From Fervidifonticultor_A tertius (GTDB taxonomy: Bacteria > Sysuimicrobiota > Sysuimicrobiia > Sysuimicrobiales > Humicultoraceae), in NCBI GenBank assembly GCA_031459235.1, contig JAVKIY010000001.1, positions 59,867 to 123,866 on the forward strand: a stretch of 64,000 bases of DNA, given 5' to 3'. The notes under the pieces were generated by a model. It did not search any database and was not told the origin of the DNA. It was given only the letters and a program-made list of their open reading frames with translations. The position numbers were made by a program, and so were the translations under genes. This document shows positions 16,826-25,698 of the stretch, piece after piece (position 1 is the stretch's first letter; each line of letters opens with the position of its first letter).

Positions 16826-18553
16826 ATGGAATCGGCAGCAGGTCCTCCTGGCGCCCGCGCGGGCGCGCTGGCCGGCGCGCTGCTGGCCCTGGCGCTGCTG
16901 GGTGCATTCCACCTGGGGTGGATTCTCGCCGGCCTGCCGTTTGTCCCATTCGACACGTTCGACTGGCTAGTGCGCCGGCTGCCCGGTCCTGTGGTCACGT
17001 TCGCCATCGCGGCGATGGTGCGGATCATCGGCGCGCTCGACCTCGGCGGCACCGCCGAGGTCGCCAAGACCGCGGAGCAGGGGATGGCGGTCACCAGCCT
17101 GTTGCTCGCGGGCGCGGCCGGCGGGGCGCTGTTGTTTGCGGTGCTGGCCGCGCGCCCGGAGGTGGCCGCGCGCCGCGCGGGGCTGGTGCTCGGCGCCGCG
17201 ACCGGCGTGCCCGCCGCGCTGATCGGCTACAGCCTTACCGGCACCGCGACGGTCAGCCCGGCCCTCGCCTCAGTATGGACCCTCGCCGCCTTCCTCGGCT
17301 GGGGCGCGGCCTGCGGCTGGACCTTCGAGCGTCTGGCGAGGGCGGAGGGCCCACGCGCGCCGGCGGAGTCGGCCACGGCGGCGGGCGGTTCGGCGGCGGG
17401 GTCGCTGCCCGCGCAGTCCGCGCTGGCGGAGGTCGTGCCCGAAGGCCACGACCTCGCGGCCCCGGCGGCGACCGCGTCGGTGGAACGCCTCGACCGCCGG
17501 CGCTTCCTCATCCGGCTCGGCGGGGCCGCGGCGGCCATTTCGGTGTCCGGCACGGTCGTAGGCGCCCTGGTCGGCCGCGACCGGCGCGGCCCGGCCGTGG
17601 TGTCCGACGGCCGCTGGTCCGCGACCCACCCGCTGCCCAACGCGGGCGCCGCGGTCCAGGCCGCGCCCGGCACGCGGCCCGAGCTCACCCCGCTGGAGCG
17701 GCACTACCGGATCGACATCAACCTGATCCCGCGCACACTCCAGGAGCAGGACTGGCGCCTGCAGGTGCGCGGGCTGGTGGAGACACCGCTCGATCTCACG
17801 CTCGACGAGTTGCGCGCGCAGCCGCCCCTGCACCAGTTCGTCACGCTGTCCTGCATCTCGAACGAGATCGGCGGCGACCTGATCGGCACGACGCGCTGGA
17901 CCGGCCTGAGCCTGCGACGGCTCCTCCCCCGATTGCGGCTGCGCCCCGAGGCCACCCACCTGCGCGTGCGGGCGGCCGACGGTTTCTTCGAGATCGTGGC
18001 GCTCGACCTGATCCGCGACGACGAGCGGGTGATGCTGGCTTATGCCTGGGACGGCGTGCCGCTGCTGCCGCAGCACGGCTTCCCGCTGCGCATCTACATC
18101 CCGGACCGGTACGGGATGAAGCAGCCGAAGTGGATCACGGCCATCGAGGCCATCGGCGCGTGGGAGCCGGGCTACTGGGTCGTGCGCGGTTGGGACCGCG
18201 AAGCGCGCATGCGGGCGACGTCGGTCATCGACACGGTGGCGGTCCACGCCGCGACGACCGACGGAAGCGGCCGGCGCCTCGTGCCGATCGGCGGCATCGC
18301 GCACGCCGGCGCGCGCGGGATCTCACGCGTCGAAGTCCAGGTGGACGGCGGCCCCTGGCAGCCGGCGCGGCTGCGCGACCCGCTCTCGGGCACGACGTGG
18401 GTGATCTGGCGCTACGACTGGCCGTTCACGCCGGGGACGCACACCCTGGCGGTGCGGTGCACCGACGGCGAGGGCTTGGGGCAGATCGTGGAGCCGGCGC
18501 CCCCGCAGCCGTCGGGCGCGACGGGGGTGCACCGGCGGCGCGTGCGGCTCTAG
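16826..18553 (+). CDS. Membrane-anchored molybdopterin oxidoreductase (sulfite oxidase family)
   Basis: A 575-residue protein. The first 170 residues hold about four hydrophobic helices forming a membrane anchor. RRRFLIRLGG near residue 230 resembles a Tat-like motif before a further hydrophobic stretch. The C-terminal half is an oxidoreductase molybdopterin-binding domain, with the Mo-ligating Cys343 in TLSCISNEIGG and the conserved YIPDRYGMKQPKWI segment. An Ig-like dimerisation domain completes the sulfite-oxidase fold. It should act at the outer membrane face. The natural substrate may be sulfite, sulfoxide or another oxyanion; YedY-like reductase activity is possible. Confidence 0.88.
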   Translation: MESAAGPPGARAGALAGALLALALLGAFHLGWILAGLPFVPFDTFDWLVRRLPGPVVTFAIAAMVRIIGALDLGGTAEVAKTAEQGMAVTSLLLAGAAGGALLFAVLAARPEVAARRAGLVLGAATGVPAALIGYSLTGTATVSPALASVWTLAAFLGWGAACGWTFERLARAEGPRAPAESATAAGGSAAGSLPAQSALAEVVPEGHDLAAPAATASVERLDRRRFLIRLGGAAAAISVSGTVVGALVGRDRRGPAVVSDGRWSATHPLPNAGAAVQAAPGTRPELTPLERHYRIDINLIPRTLQEQDWRLQVRGLVETPLDLTLDELRAQPPLHQFVTLSCISNEIGGDLIGTTRWTGLSLRRLLPRLRLRPEATHLRVRAADGFFEIVALDLIRDDERVMLAYAWDGVPLLPQHGFPLRIYIPDRYGMKQPKWITAIEAIGAWEPGYWVVRGWDREARMRATSVIDTVAVHAATTDGSGRRLVPIGGIAHAGARGISRVEVQVDGGPWQPARLRDPLSGTTWVIWRYDWPFTPGTHTLAVRCTDGEGLGQIVEPAPPQPSGATGVHRRRVRL

Positions 18554-18566
18554 TGTGTTTAGCCTC

Positions 18567-18630
18567 GTAGGAGCGTCGCTGCTCCCACTCTCGCTGACAG
18601 GCGGGGATTGCCTGTTCGCAGGTCGAGAGG
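18567..18630. repeat. Structured intergenic block of nested stem-loops
   Basis: GTAGGAGC (18567-18574) pairs with GCTCCCAC (18581-18588, one mismatch). Next to it CTCTCG (18587-18592) pairs with CGAGAG (18623-18628), enclosing GACAGGC/GCCTGTT. The first hairpin may be a 3' end for the oxidoreductase transcript, but no U-run follows. The nested second hairpin is unexplained and could be a small RNA or REP-like element. Confidence 0.45.
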
Positions 18631-18669
18631 GGGCGGCGCCGACGCGTAATCGCAGCGAAATACCCTCGG

Positions 18670-18698
18670 TTGACAATCTTCTGATATACGTCTAACAT
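18670..18698 (+). promoter_or_regulatory. Sigma70-type promoter of the M20/ABC operon
   Basis: TTGACA (18670-18675) and TAACAT (18693-18698) are separated by exactly 17 nt. The predicted start near 18705 precedes the M20 gene by about 30 nt. The surrounding 50 bases are AT-rich compared with the window. It probably drives the eight genes to 25663, whose GntR regulator may act here. Confidence 0.82.
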
Positions 18699-18734
18699 AT
18701 TACTGAATCGGCTCGGCAGTCTCCCCGGGGGTTC

Positions 18735-20054
18735 ATGCGCACCGTGGCCACGAGCGCGTCCATGAACACTGAGGCCATAGATGACGCGATCAAGGCGTAT
18801 CGCGACGCCTATGTGACGCGGCTCTCAAGTCTCGTCCAAGGAGCCGCAACCGGCGAGGACCACACCGTCCGCGCGATTGCCGAGAGTCTGGAGTCCCTGG
18901 GCTGCCAGGTCGAAGTTGTCGCCCACCGTGCGTCTGATCTGCCCGCCAGCGATGAGTTCGCTCACCCCGAGCTCGTCGACTCCTGCTTGCGCCAGTCCGT
19001 CATCGGCCAGCTACCCGGCCGCAGGGCCGGCCGCAGTCTGTTGCTCTTCTGCCACCATGACACCGAACCCATTGCCGGACTCGAGGCCTGGCGGCACCCA
19101 CCGTTTGCGGCGGACGCGAGCGGCGGACGGATGGTTGGCTGGGGCATCGCCGACGATCTGGCGGGCGTGGGCGTCATGTTGTGTGCTCTCGATGCCGTGC
19201 GGCGAATTGGGGCGCCGATCGGCACCATTATCGCAGCAAGCATCTCGAGCAAGCGGCATGCCTGCGGGATCGTCACGGTCCTGCGACGCGGATACACGGC
19301 GGACGGAGCACTCTATCTGCACCCGGCCGAGTCAGGCAACGGCCTCCGCGAGATCAAGGCGGTGACGCCAGGCCTGGCGCGCTTCCGTGTGACGCTTCAT
19401 GGCTTTCCCGCCCCGACACAAGAACCCGAGCACACGCCAGTGCACCACGAGGCGGTGAACCCCGTGCTCGTGGCCGCCCGACTGGTAGGCGCGCTCACCG
19501 CGCTCGAAGAGCAACTGTCAGACGAGATGCGGCACCCGCTCATCGAGGCACACGGCAGGTCGGTGAGCATCCACATCGGCCACATTGCCGCGGGAGAACC
19601 CGGCGCCGCGTCCCGCGTCCCGGACACCTGCGTGGTGATCGGGTCTGTCTCATTCCCACCGGGCATTCGGCCCACGACTATGATGACGCGTGTTGAGCAG
19701 GTCGTGACGGCCATCGCAGCGGCCGACCCGCGCCCAGGATCGCGGCCGCCTCGCGTCGAGTGGCTTCTCGCGACTCCTGGCGCGGAAATCTCGGCCGATC
19801 ACCCGCTGTGCGCGACGGCCTCACGGGTCATCGAGCGGACGACCGGGGTCGCGCCATCCATCAATCCCCTCCACCCAGCGAGCGACATCAGACATCCCAT
19901 CCTGGCAGGCATTCCGTGCGTCGGCCTCGGGCCCAGGTGCGGGGACCTCGTGCAGGCTGGCGGGCACGACGAGTGGGTCGACGTGGAAGACTACCTCCAG
20001 GCCATCAACGCGACGGCTCATCTCATCGTGGATTGGTGCGGCGATGGAGTATAG
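18735..20054 (+). CDS. M20-family amidohydrolase-like protein, catalytic Glu pair missing
   Basis: A 439-residue protein of the M20 (ArgE/DapE/aminoacylase) metallohydrolase fold. Metal-ligand-like motifs HHD (107-109), ADD (139-141) and a C-terminal HDEW are present. The segment that normally reads DEExGG with the catalytic and bridging Glu is SSKRHACG (171-178), so both acidic residues are gone. It may be inactive, a binding protein, or use another mechanism. It is the first gene of an operon with an aldo/keto reductase, a polar amino-acid ABC importer and a phosphotriesterase-like hydrolase. ATG 18735 is chosen for its distance from the promoter. Confidence 0.78.
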   Translation: MRTVATSASMNTEAIDDAIKAYRDAYVTRLSSLVQGAATGEDHTVRAIAESLESLGCQVEVVAHRASDLPASDEFAHPELVDSCLRQSVIGQLPGRRAGRSLLLFCHHDTEPIAGLEAWRHPPFAADASGGRMVGWGIADDLAGVGVMLCALDAVRRIGAPIGTIIAASISSKRHACGIVTVLRRGYTADGALYLHPAESGNGLREIKAVTPGLARFRVTLHGFPAPTQEPEHTPVHHEAVNPVLVAARLVGALTALEEQLSDEMRHPLIEAHGRSVSIHIGHIAAGEPGAASRVPDTCVVIGSVSFPPGIRPTTMMTRVEQVVTAIAAADPRPGSRPPRVEWLLATPGAEISADHPLCATASRVIERTTGVAPSINPLHPASDIRHPILAGIPCVGLGPRCGDLVQAGGHDEWVDVEDYLQAINATAHLIVDWCGDGV

Positions 20055-21081
20055 ACCGCTGGGCAGCACGGGCGTCAAGGTCTCGGCCCTCTGTCTGGGC
20101 GGCGGCAACTACGGCGACATGACGGCTGAGGAGACGGCCTGGGACATCATGCGGGCGGCCATCGAGGCCGGGGTCAACCTCATCGATACCGCCGACAGCT
20201 ACTGTGGCGGCGAAAGCGAGCGCATCATCGGGCGGTTTCTGAAAAGTACCGGCTTGCGGCACGAGGTGTTGGTTCTCAGCAAGGTCTTCTATCCGACCGG
20301 CGAGGGATTGAACGATCGCGGCCTGAGTCGCTATCACATCATGCGCGCCTGCGAGGCGTCGCTGCGGCGACTGAACACGGACCACATCGACCTCTACCTG
20401 CTGCACCGCTCCGCGGAAGATGTGCCGATCGCAGAGACCCTGGAAGCCTTGAACGACCTGGTGCGTCAGGGCAAGGTCGGCTACATCGGTTGCTCGACCT
20501 ACCCGGCCTGGCGGGTGATGGAAGCGCTGGCGATGAGCGAGCGCCGGGGGTTCTCGCGGTTCGTCGTGGAGTCGCCGCCGTACAACCTGCTCGACCGCCG
20601 GGCCGAGAACGAACTCATCCCGTTGTGCCACAAGTACGGGCTGGCGGTCATCCCCTGGTCACCGCTCGCCATGGGCATGCTGGCGGGACGCTACCCGGTC
20701 GATGCGTCGTTCCCCGAAGGCTCTCGCGCCGCGGCGAATCCACAAGGGATCTATGCGCGCCGCGTCACCCGACGTGGCGCGCAGGTCGGCGCTCGCGTTG
20801 CCGAACTCGCGCGCGCACGCGGTCTGACCGCCGGGCAGCTCGCCCTGCTCTGGATCAAGGACCAGCCGGGTGTGACGTGTCCCATCGTCGGGCCGCGGAC
20901 GCGCGCTCAGCTCGCCGAGATGCTCGCGGTCGTGGACCAGCGGGCCGACGACGACCTGCGGGCAGCGTTCGATGCGCTCGTCCCGCCCGGGATGGCGGTC
21001 GCGAACTTCCACAACACCAGCGGATGGATGAAAGCCGACGTCTTCGACGATGCGCCGGAAATGATGCGGACGCCACTGTAG
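20044..21081 (+). CDS. Aldo/keto reductase
   Basis: A 345-residue NADP-dependent (beta/alpha)8 reductase. The catalytic tetrad is visible: Asp and Tyr in LIDTADSYCGG, Lys in LSKVFYP, and His in LLHRSAED. The C-terminal PIVGPRTRAQL binds the nucleotide. The start lies 11 nt inside the M20 gene, so translation is coupled. The substrate is probably an aldehyde or ketone arising in the pathway of this operon; it cannot be named. Confidence 0.92.
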   Translation: MEYRPLGSTGVKVSALCLGGGNYGDMTAEETAWDIMRAAIEAGVNLIDTADSYCGGESERIIGRFLKSTGLRHEVLVLSKVFYPTGEGLNDRGLSRYHIMRACEASLRRLNTDHIDLYLLHRSAEDVPIAETLEALNDLVRQGKVGYIGCSTYPAWRVMEALAMSERRGFSRFVVESPPYNLLDRRAENELIPLCHKYGLAVIPWSPLAMGMLAGRYPVDASFPEGSRAAANPQGIYARRVTRRGAQVGARVAELARARGLTAGQLALLWIKDQPGVTCPIVGPRTRAQLAEMLAVVDQRADDDLRAAFDALVPPGMAVANFHNTSGWMKADVFDDAPEMMRTPL

Positions 21082-21093
21082 GGGGTGATATAG

Positions 21094-21963
21094 ATGAGAG
21101 GACGGACCGTCGTGGTGCTCATGATCGCAACCGCGGTGCTCGCGCTGATGATGGGAAGCCCCGGCAGCCCGAGTCGAGCGGCGCCCGCGGCCGTGTACCC
21201 GACCTCCCCGGTGATCGGCTCACCACCGCTGATCTCGGCCGGCAAACTCATGGCCGCCACGAACGCGACGATTCCACCGTATCAGTTCGTGGACTCCTCC
21301 GGCAAGCTGCAGGGAATGCGGATCGAACTGGGCGAGGAGCTCGCCAAACGCCTGGGGCTCAAGATGGAGTGGTTCAACGTCGGGTTCGAAACCCACATCC
21401 CAGGCCTACAGAGCAGCCGTTGGGACGTTAGTATCACGGGCATGTTCTACACGCCTGAGCGAGCTCGTATTCTGTACATGATTCCCTACGAGTTGCAGGC
21501 GATCAGCATCTCGGTCGCGCGCGGCAACCCATTGCGCATTGCGTCCACTCGGGACCTGGCTGGTCGCCGGGTCGCCGTGGAGATCGGCGGATACGAGTTC
21601 CGCCAGATCACGCGCATCAACGAGGAGCAGGTCGCCGCAGGGCTGCGGCCGATGGAGATTCGCACGTTCAGCACGTTCGCCGACGCCTACCAGGCGCTGC
21701 GCGCGGGCCAAGTGGACGCCGTGGTCAGTGTGGACGTCACGGCCAAGTTCTACCAGGATCGGGGCGAGTTCGACCGCGCCGTCTCTGGACTCGCCGGCTC
21801 GCCGGCCACGCTCGCGTTCCGGTCGAAGGACGTCGCCTTCGCGGTGCTCCGCGTTCTCAACCAGATGCGGCGGGACGGCTTTTATGACAGGCTGTTCGAC
21901 AAGTACGGCGTGGCGAAGATGAGTCCCGGGCAGCTCCTCGAGCTCCGCGGACCCGACCTCTAG
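21094..21963 (+). CDS. Family-3 solute-binding protein of amino-acid ABC transporter
   Basis: A 289-residue periplasmic binding protein with an N-terminal signal peptide (VVVLMIATAVLALMMGSPG). The mature domain has ATNATIPPYQFVDSSGKLQG and YQALRAGQVDAVVSV, typical of polar amino-acid binders. A GGGGGTGA ribosome site precedes the ATG. It delivers its ligand to the permease encoded next. The ligand may be an N-substituted amino acid, given the neighbouring hydrolases (inference). Confidence 0.92.
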   Translation: MRGRTVVVLMIATAVLALMMGSPGSPSRAAPAAVYPTSPVIGSPPLISAGKLMAATNATIPPYQFVDSSGKLQGMRIELGEELAKRLGLKMEWFNVGFETHIPGLQSSRWDVSITGMFYTPERARILYMIPYELQAISISVARGNPLRIASTRDLAGRRVAVEIGGYEFRQITRINEEQVAAGLRPMEIRTFSTFADAYQALRAGQVDAVVSVDVTAKFYQDRGEFDRAVSGLAGSPATLAFRSKDVAFAVLRVLNQMRRDGFYDRLFDKYGVAKMSPGQLLELRGPDL

Positions 21964-21998
21964 CCAAAGGCCCGCAAAGGCCCGCGGAGACCCGACTA

Positions 21999-22775
21999 AT
22001 GCCGGGTTGGGATTGGGGCGCCTTCCAACGCTATCTCTTCAACCGGTTTCTCCTGGAGGGCGTCTGGACCACCGTGTGGCTGTCGGTGGTCGTCATGGCG
22101 CTGGGCCTGCTGATCGGCCTGCTGGCGGCGCTCATGAATCTATCCCGGCATCCGGTCCTGCGGACGGCAGCGCGATTCTACTTGTGGCTAATCCGGGGCA
22201 CGCCGCTGCTGATCCAGCTCATCATCATCTACACCGGCCTGCCCCAGATCGGCATCCGCTTCAATGTGGTCCAGTCCGCGCTCATCGGCATGACGCTCAA
22301 CGAGGGCGCCTACCTGTCGGAAATCATCAGAGCAGGCATTCTGTCCGTGCCTCGGGGCCAGTACGACGCGGCGCGCGCCCTCGGGATGACGTACCCGGTA
22401 CTGATGCGGGTGGTCGTGATGCCACAGGCGGCTCGGGTCATCATTCCGCCGCTCGGCAACAACTTCAATGGATTGCTGAAGACAACGTCGCTCGTCTCGG
22501 TCATCTCCATGGAGGAGTTGCTTCGTCGGAGCCAAATGCTCATCCAGCTCGAGTTCCGTGTGCTGGAGATCTTCCTGGTGGCCGCCCTGTACTACCTGAC
22601 CTTGACCACCCTGTGGGGAGTCGCGCAGCGCCGGCTCGAAGCGCACTTCGGCCGATCGGTCGCGGCGGCGCCCGAGGGCCTCGAGCCGAGACGCGCGCTG
22701 ACGGCGGAGGGAGAACCGGTACGCGCGGGCGGCGCCCCTGCGGACCGAAGCCTGCTGGAGCAGGACCTCCGATAG
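21999..22775 (+). CDS. Polar amino-acid ABC transporter permease (HisM type)
   Basis: A 258-residue permease with about five membrane segments. The EAA-like loop GILSVPRGQYDAARALGMTY is the contact site for the ATPase, and IRGTPLLIQL is the family signature. It has an extra C-terminal Arg/Pro/Ala-rich tail of about 35 residues that looks unstructured. It probably works as a homodimer, since only one permease is encoded. Confidence 0.94.
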   Translation: MPGWDWGAFQRYLFNRFLLEGVWTTVWLSVVVMALGLLIGLLAALMNLSRHPVLRTAARFYLWLIRGTPLLIQLIIIYTGLPQIGIRFNVVQSALIGMTLNEGAYLSEIIRAGILSVPRGQYDAARALGMTYPVLMRVVVMPQAARVIIPPLGNNFNGLLKTTSLVSVISMEELLRRSQMLIQLEFRVLEIFLVAALYYLTLTTLWGVAQRRLEAHFGRSVAAAPEGLEPRRALTAEGEPVRAGGAPADRSLLEQDLR

Positions 22776-22783
22776 GGAGACCG

Positions 22784-23569
22784 ATGACACACGACCCTGC
22801 GCACATTCAGCCCATTGTGGAGCTGGTCGATGTGCACAAGTACTTCGGCGCGCACCATGTGCTGCGCGGGATCGATCTCCGCGTGCATCAGGGCGAGGTC
22901 GTCGTCATCGTCGGGCCGAGCGGGTCGGGCAAGAGCACGATGCTTCGCTGCATCAACCATCTGGAAAGGATTCAACGCGGCCGGATCCTGGTCGCCGGGC
23001 GCCCGGTCGGGTATCGGGAATCGGGAGGACATCTGGTCGAACTGAGCGACGCCGACGTAGCCAGACATCGCCGTGACGTCGGCATGGTGTTCCAGCAGTT
23101 CAACCTGTTCCCACACATGACCGCGCTAGACAACATCGCCGCTGGCCCGATCCACGTCCTGCGCCTCCCGCCGACCGACGCGCGCGCGCAGGCCGTCCAG
23201 TTGCTCGAACTGGTCGGCCTGCCGGAGAAGGCCGCGGCGTATCCCGCCCAGCTCTCGGGCGGCCAGCAACAGCGTGTTGCCATCGCGCGCGCGCTGGCGA
23301 TGAACCCGAAAGTCATGCTCTTCGACGAGCCGACCTCGGCCCTCGATCCGGAGATGATCACCGAGGTCCTGGATGTGATGCTAGCGCTCTCGAGGCAGGG
23401 CAGCACGATGCTGGTGGTCACACACGAGATGGGCTTCGCGCGCGCCGCGGCTAACCGCATTGTGTTCATGGATCAGGGGCGCCTGGTGGAAGAAGCGCCA
23501 CCAGAACGGTTCTTCACGGATCCGCAAAACGAGCGGACCCGCCTGTTCTTGAGCAAAATCCTGCATTGA
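22784..23569 (+). CDS. Polar amino-acid ABC transporter ATPase (GlnQ type)
   Basis: A 261-residue ABC ATPase. Walker A is GPSGSGKST, the Q-loop region is VFQQFNLFPH, the signature is LSGGQQQR, and Walker B is VMLFDEPTSALDPE followed by a switch His in VTHEMGFA. ATG 22784 follows GGGAG. It powers the importer formed with the preceding permease and binding protein. Confidence 0.95.
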   Translation: MTHDPAHIQPIVELVDVHKYFGAHHVLRGIDLRVHQGEVVVIVGPSGSGKSTMLRCINHLERIQRGRILVAGRPVGYRESGGHLVELSDADVARHRRDVGMVFQQFNLFPHMTALDNIAAGPIHVLRLPPTDARAQAVQLLELVGLPEKAAAYPAQLSGGQQQRVAIARALAMNPKVMLFDEPTSALDPEMITEVLDVMLALSRQGSTMLVVTHEMGFARAAANRIVFMDQGRLVEEAPPERFFTDPQNERTRLFLSKILH

Positions 23570-23572
23570 GCG

Positions 23573-24490
23573 GTGAGTGAGGGGCACGTGCAGACGGTCC
23601 GCGGTCCGGTGGCGCCGGAGGCGCTCGGCCCCACGCTCATGCACGAGCACGTGCTGTGCGACTTCTACCGGGTCACGGGACATCTGGACCAGATCCTCAA
23701 CGACGAAGGCCTAGCGGCGGAAGAACTGCTAGCCTACCGACGCGCCGGAGGTGCAGCACTGGTCGAGGTCACGACCCGTGACCTCGGCAGTAACCCCGCG
23801 GGACTGCGCCGGGTCTCGGAGCAGACCGGGCTGCACATCGTCGCGGCCACCGGCTGGTACCGGCAGCCGTACTACCCTCCGGAGATCGACCGCACGCCAG
23901 TGAATCGACTGGCAGACCTCATGGTCAAGGACCTAACAGAGGGCATTGGCGAAAGCGGAGTGCGCGCGGGGATCATCGGCGAGATCGGCGCGCACCTCGA
24001 CTACCTGACGGCCCAGGAAGAGCGCGTGCTGCGGGCCGCGGCCCGCGCGCAGCGCGCCACCGGCGCGCCGCTGACGACGCACGCCTCGATGTATCCAGTA
24101 GGGCTGGCGCAGCTCGAGGTGCTCCGGGAGGAGAACGTGGATCTTGCGCGCGTGATCGTCGGGCACTGCGACACGTATCTCGACCCGGCGTACCATCGGG
24201 CCGTGTTGCGCACCGGCGCGTACGTGCAGTTCGATACCATAGGCCGCCGGCACATGAATCCAGACGGGCGCCGGGCCGACGCGCTGGTCGCGCTTGTCCG
24301 TGACGGCTGGCAACGACAGTTGCTGCTATCCAGCGACCGGTGCTATCGGTCCGACCTGCACGCGTTCGGCGGTGCCGGCTACGACGTCGTGATCACGGAG
24401 TTCCGAGCACTGGTCCGGGACCGCGGCATGGCCGACGATGCGTGGGAAGCGATGCTGGTCGACAATCCGAGGCGAATCCTCGCATGGTGA
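23573..24490 (+). CDS. Phosphotriesterase-family hydrolase
   Basis: A 305-residue (beta/alpha)8 metal-dependent hydrolase. Metal ligands are evident: HEH in LMHEHVLCDFY, a Glu in GIIGEIGAHLD at the place of the carbamylated Lys, His in TTHASMYP, His in VIVGHCDTYLD, and Asp in LSSDRCYRSD. A bridging Glu is typical of the PHP subgroup rather than true phosphotriesterases. Likely chemistry is hydrolysis of a lactone, ester or amide. Its GTG start directly follows the ATPase stop, and its end overlaps the GntR gene. Confidence 0.9.
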   Translation: MSEGHVQTVRGPVAPEALGPTLMHEHVLCDFYRVTGHLDQILNDEGLAAEELLAYRRAGGAALVEVTTRDLGSNPAGLRRVSEQTGLHIVAATGWYRQPYYPPEIDRTPVNRLADLMVKDLTEGIGESGVRAGIIGEIGAHLDYLTAQEERVLRAAARAQRATGAPLTTHASMYPVGLAQLEVLREENVDLARVIVGHCDTYLDPAYHRAVLRTGAYVQFDTIGRRHMNPDGRRADALVALVRDGWQRQLLLSSDRCYRSDLHAFGGAGYDVVITEFRALVRDRGMADDAWEAMLVDNPRRILAW

Positions 24491-25167
24491 AACCGCCAAG
24501 CGGCATCGTGCTCAAGACAAGACCACGGCGCCCGGCGCGGACGCGGCGCCTGTTTAGCGACGAGGCCTACGAGCGGCTGAAGGAGATGATCATCACCGCA
24601 GAGCTTCCCCCCGGGACGCTCTTGACTGAGGTCGACCTCGCCGAGCGGCTCGGACTGGGCCGCATGCCGGTCCGGGAAGCCCTCCAACGCTTGGCACAGG
24701 AGGATCTCGTCAACATCGTGCCGCGCAAGGGGTCGTTCGTCTCACCCATTCGGGTGGAAGACCTCCAGAAGATCTTCGAGCTGCGCCTGTCGGTGGAAGG
24801 CCTCTCGGCCCGCTTGGCCGCCGAGCGCATCCGCGAGGACGAACTGCGATCCCTGGAAGCCCTCATCGAGAAAGCCGGCGATGTCGATGAAGGCTCGCGG
24901 CGACACGTGCACATCGACCGGACCTTCCACCTCACGATCGCCGCGGCCGCGCGCAACGAGTACTTGGCGAGAGTCGTGGAACGGACCCTCAACCTGGCGC
25001 TGCGTCTGCTCTACCTGTCGGGGAGCCGGATGTCCAAGGTCGCCGAGATTGCCCATGAGTATCGCGCCGTACTGGATGCCCTCAAGCGTGGCGACGGCGA
25101 GGCCGCGTCCGCGGCAATGCAGGCGCACATCGAAGAGTTTCGCAAGAAGGTCCGGACCGCGATCTGA
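24484..25167 (+). CDS. GntR/FadR-type transcriptional regulator
   Basis: A 227-residue regulator with an N-terminal winged helix-turn-helix (VDLAERLGLGRMPVREALQR) and a C-terminal all-helical FCD ligand-binding domain containing the metal-type residues His in HVHIDRTFHLTIAAAARN. The ATG overlaps the hydrolase stop by 7 nt. Embedded in the operon, it probably represses the promoter at 18670-18698 and responds to the imported substrate. Confidence 0.92.
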   Translation: MVKPPSGIVLKTRPRRPARTRRLFSDEAYERLKEMIITAELPPGTLLTEVDLAERLGLGRMPVREALQRLAQEDLVNIVPRKGSFVSPIRVEDLQKIFELRLSVEGLSARLAAERIREDELRSLEALIEKAGDVDEGSRRHVHIDRTFHLTIAAAARNEYLARVVERTLNLALRLLYLSGSRMSKVAEIAHEYRAVLDALKRGDGEAASAAMQAHIEEFRKKVRTAI

Positions 25168-25186
25168 AGCTGAGAGGAGCGCACCC

Positions 25187-25663
25187 GTGTCGGTGATCAG
25201 GATCGAGTTCGAAAGAGGCGGAACGTTCCACGCTCGCCTGCTGGAGGATGCAGCGCCGAAGACTTGCCGCCGTATCAAAGCCCGCCTCCCCTTTGCCTAT
25301 CGCTTTCATCACAGCATCGTGTCGGGGCAGGCGTTGGTGACACTGCCGCCCGACCTCACCGTGCCGCGGGAGAACCAACGCGTTGCTGGAATCCCGCCGG
25401 GCACGTTGTCGTTCCTGGTGCGGGATGAACCCGTACTCGTGCCCGACGAGATCTATATCGCCTACGGCATCTTCATCTCGCGCGGTCTCACGGTGGACAC
25501 GAAGCAGCCGGTCAACGTCTTCGCGCAAATCGACACCGATCTCGAAGACCTGAAGGTAGTGGGGAACCGCGTACTCATGCAGGGTGCCGAGACGGTCCGG
25601 TTCAGTCTAGCAGGCCCGATGAAACATGTGCGCCGGCCAGGCAGTCGCGCCAGGAACTCGTAG
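25187..25663 (+). CDS. DUF3830 cyclophilin-like protein
   Basis: A 158-residue protein of the DUF3830 family, which has a cyclophilin-like beta-barrel. Residues 1-35 (IRIEFERGGTFHARLLEDAA, then TCRRIKARLPF) match the family start. The motif VSGQALVTLP and a late IYIAYGIFISRG are also present. GTG 25187 follows AGAGGAG. Members are often found with amidohydrolases and ABC importers, as here. Enzymatic activity is unknown. Confidence 0.82.
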   Translation: MSVIRIEFERGGTFHARLLEDAAPKTCRRIKARLPFAYRFHHSIVSGQALVTLPPDLTVPRENQRVAGIPPGTLSFLVRDEPVLVPDEIYIAYGIFISRGLTVDTKQPVNVFAQIDTDLEDLKVVGNRVLMQGAETVRFSLAGPMKHVRRPGSRARNS

Positions 25664-25698
25664 GACATGCTCGGCATACCCTGCGACAGGCACACGGC

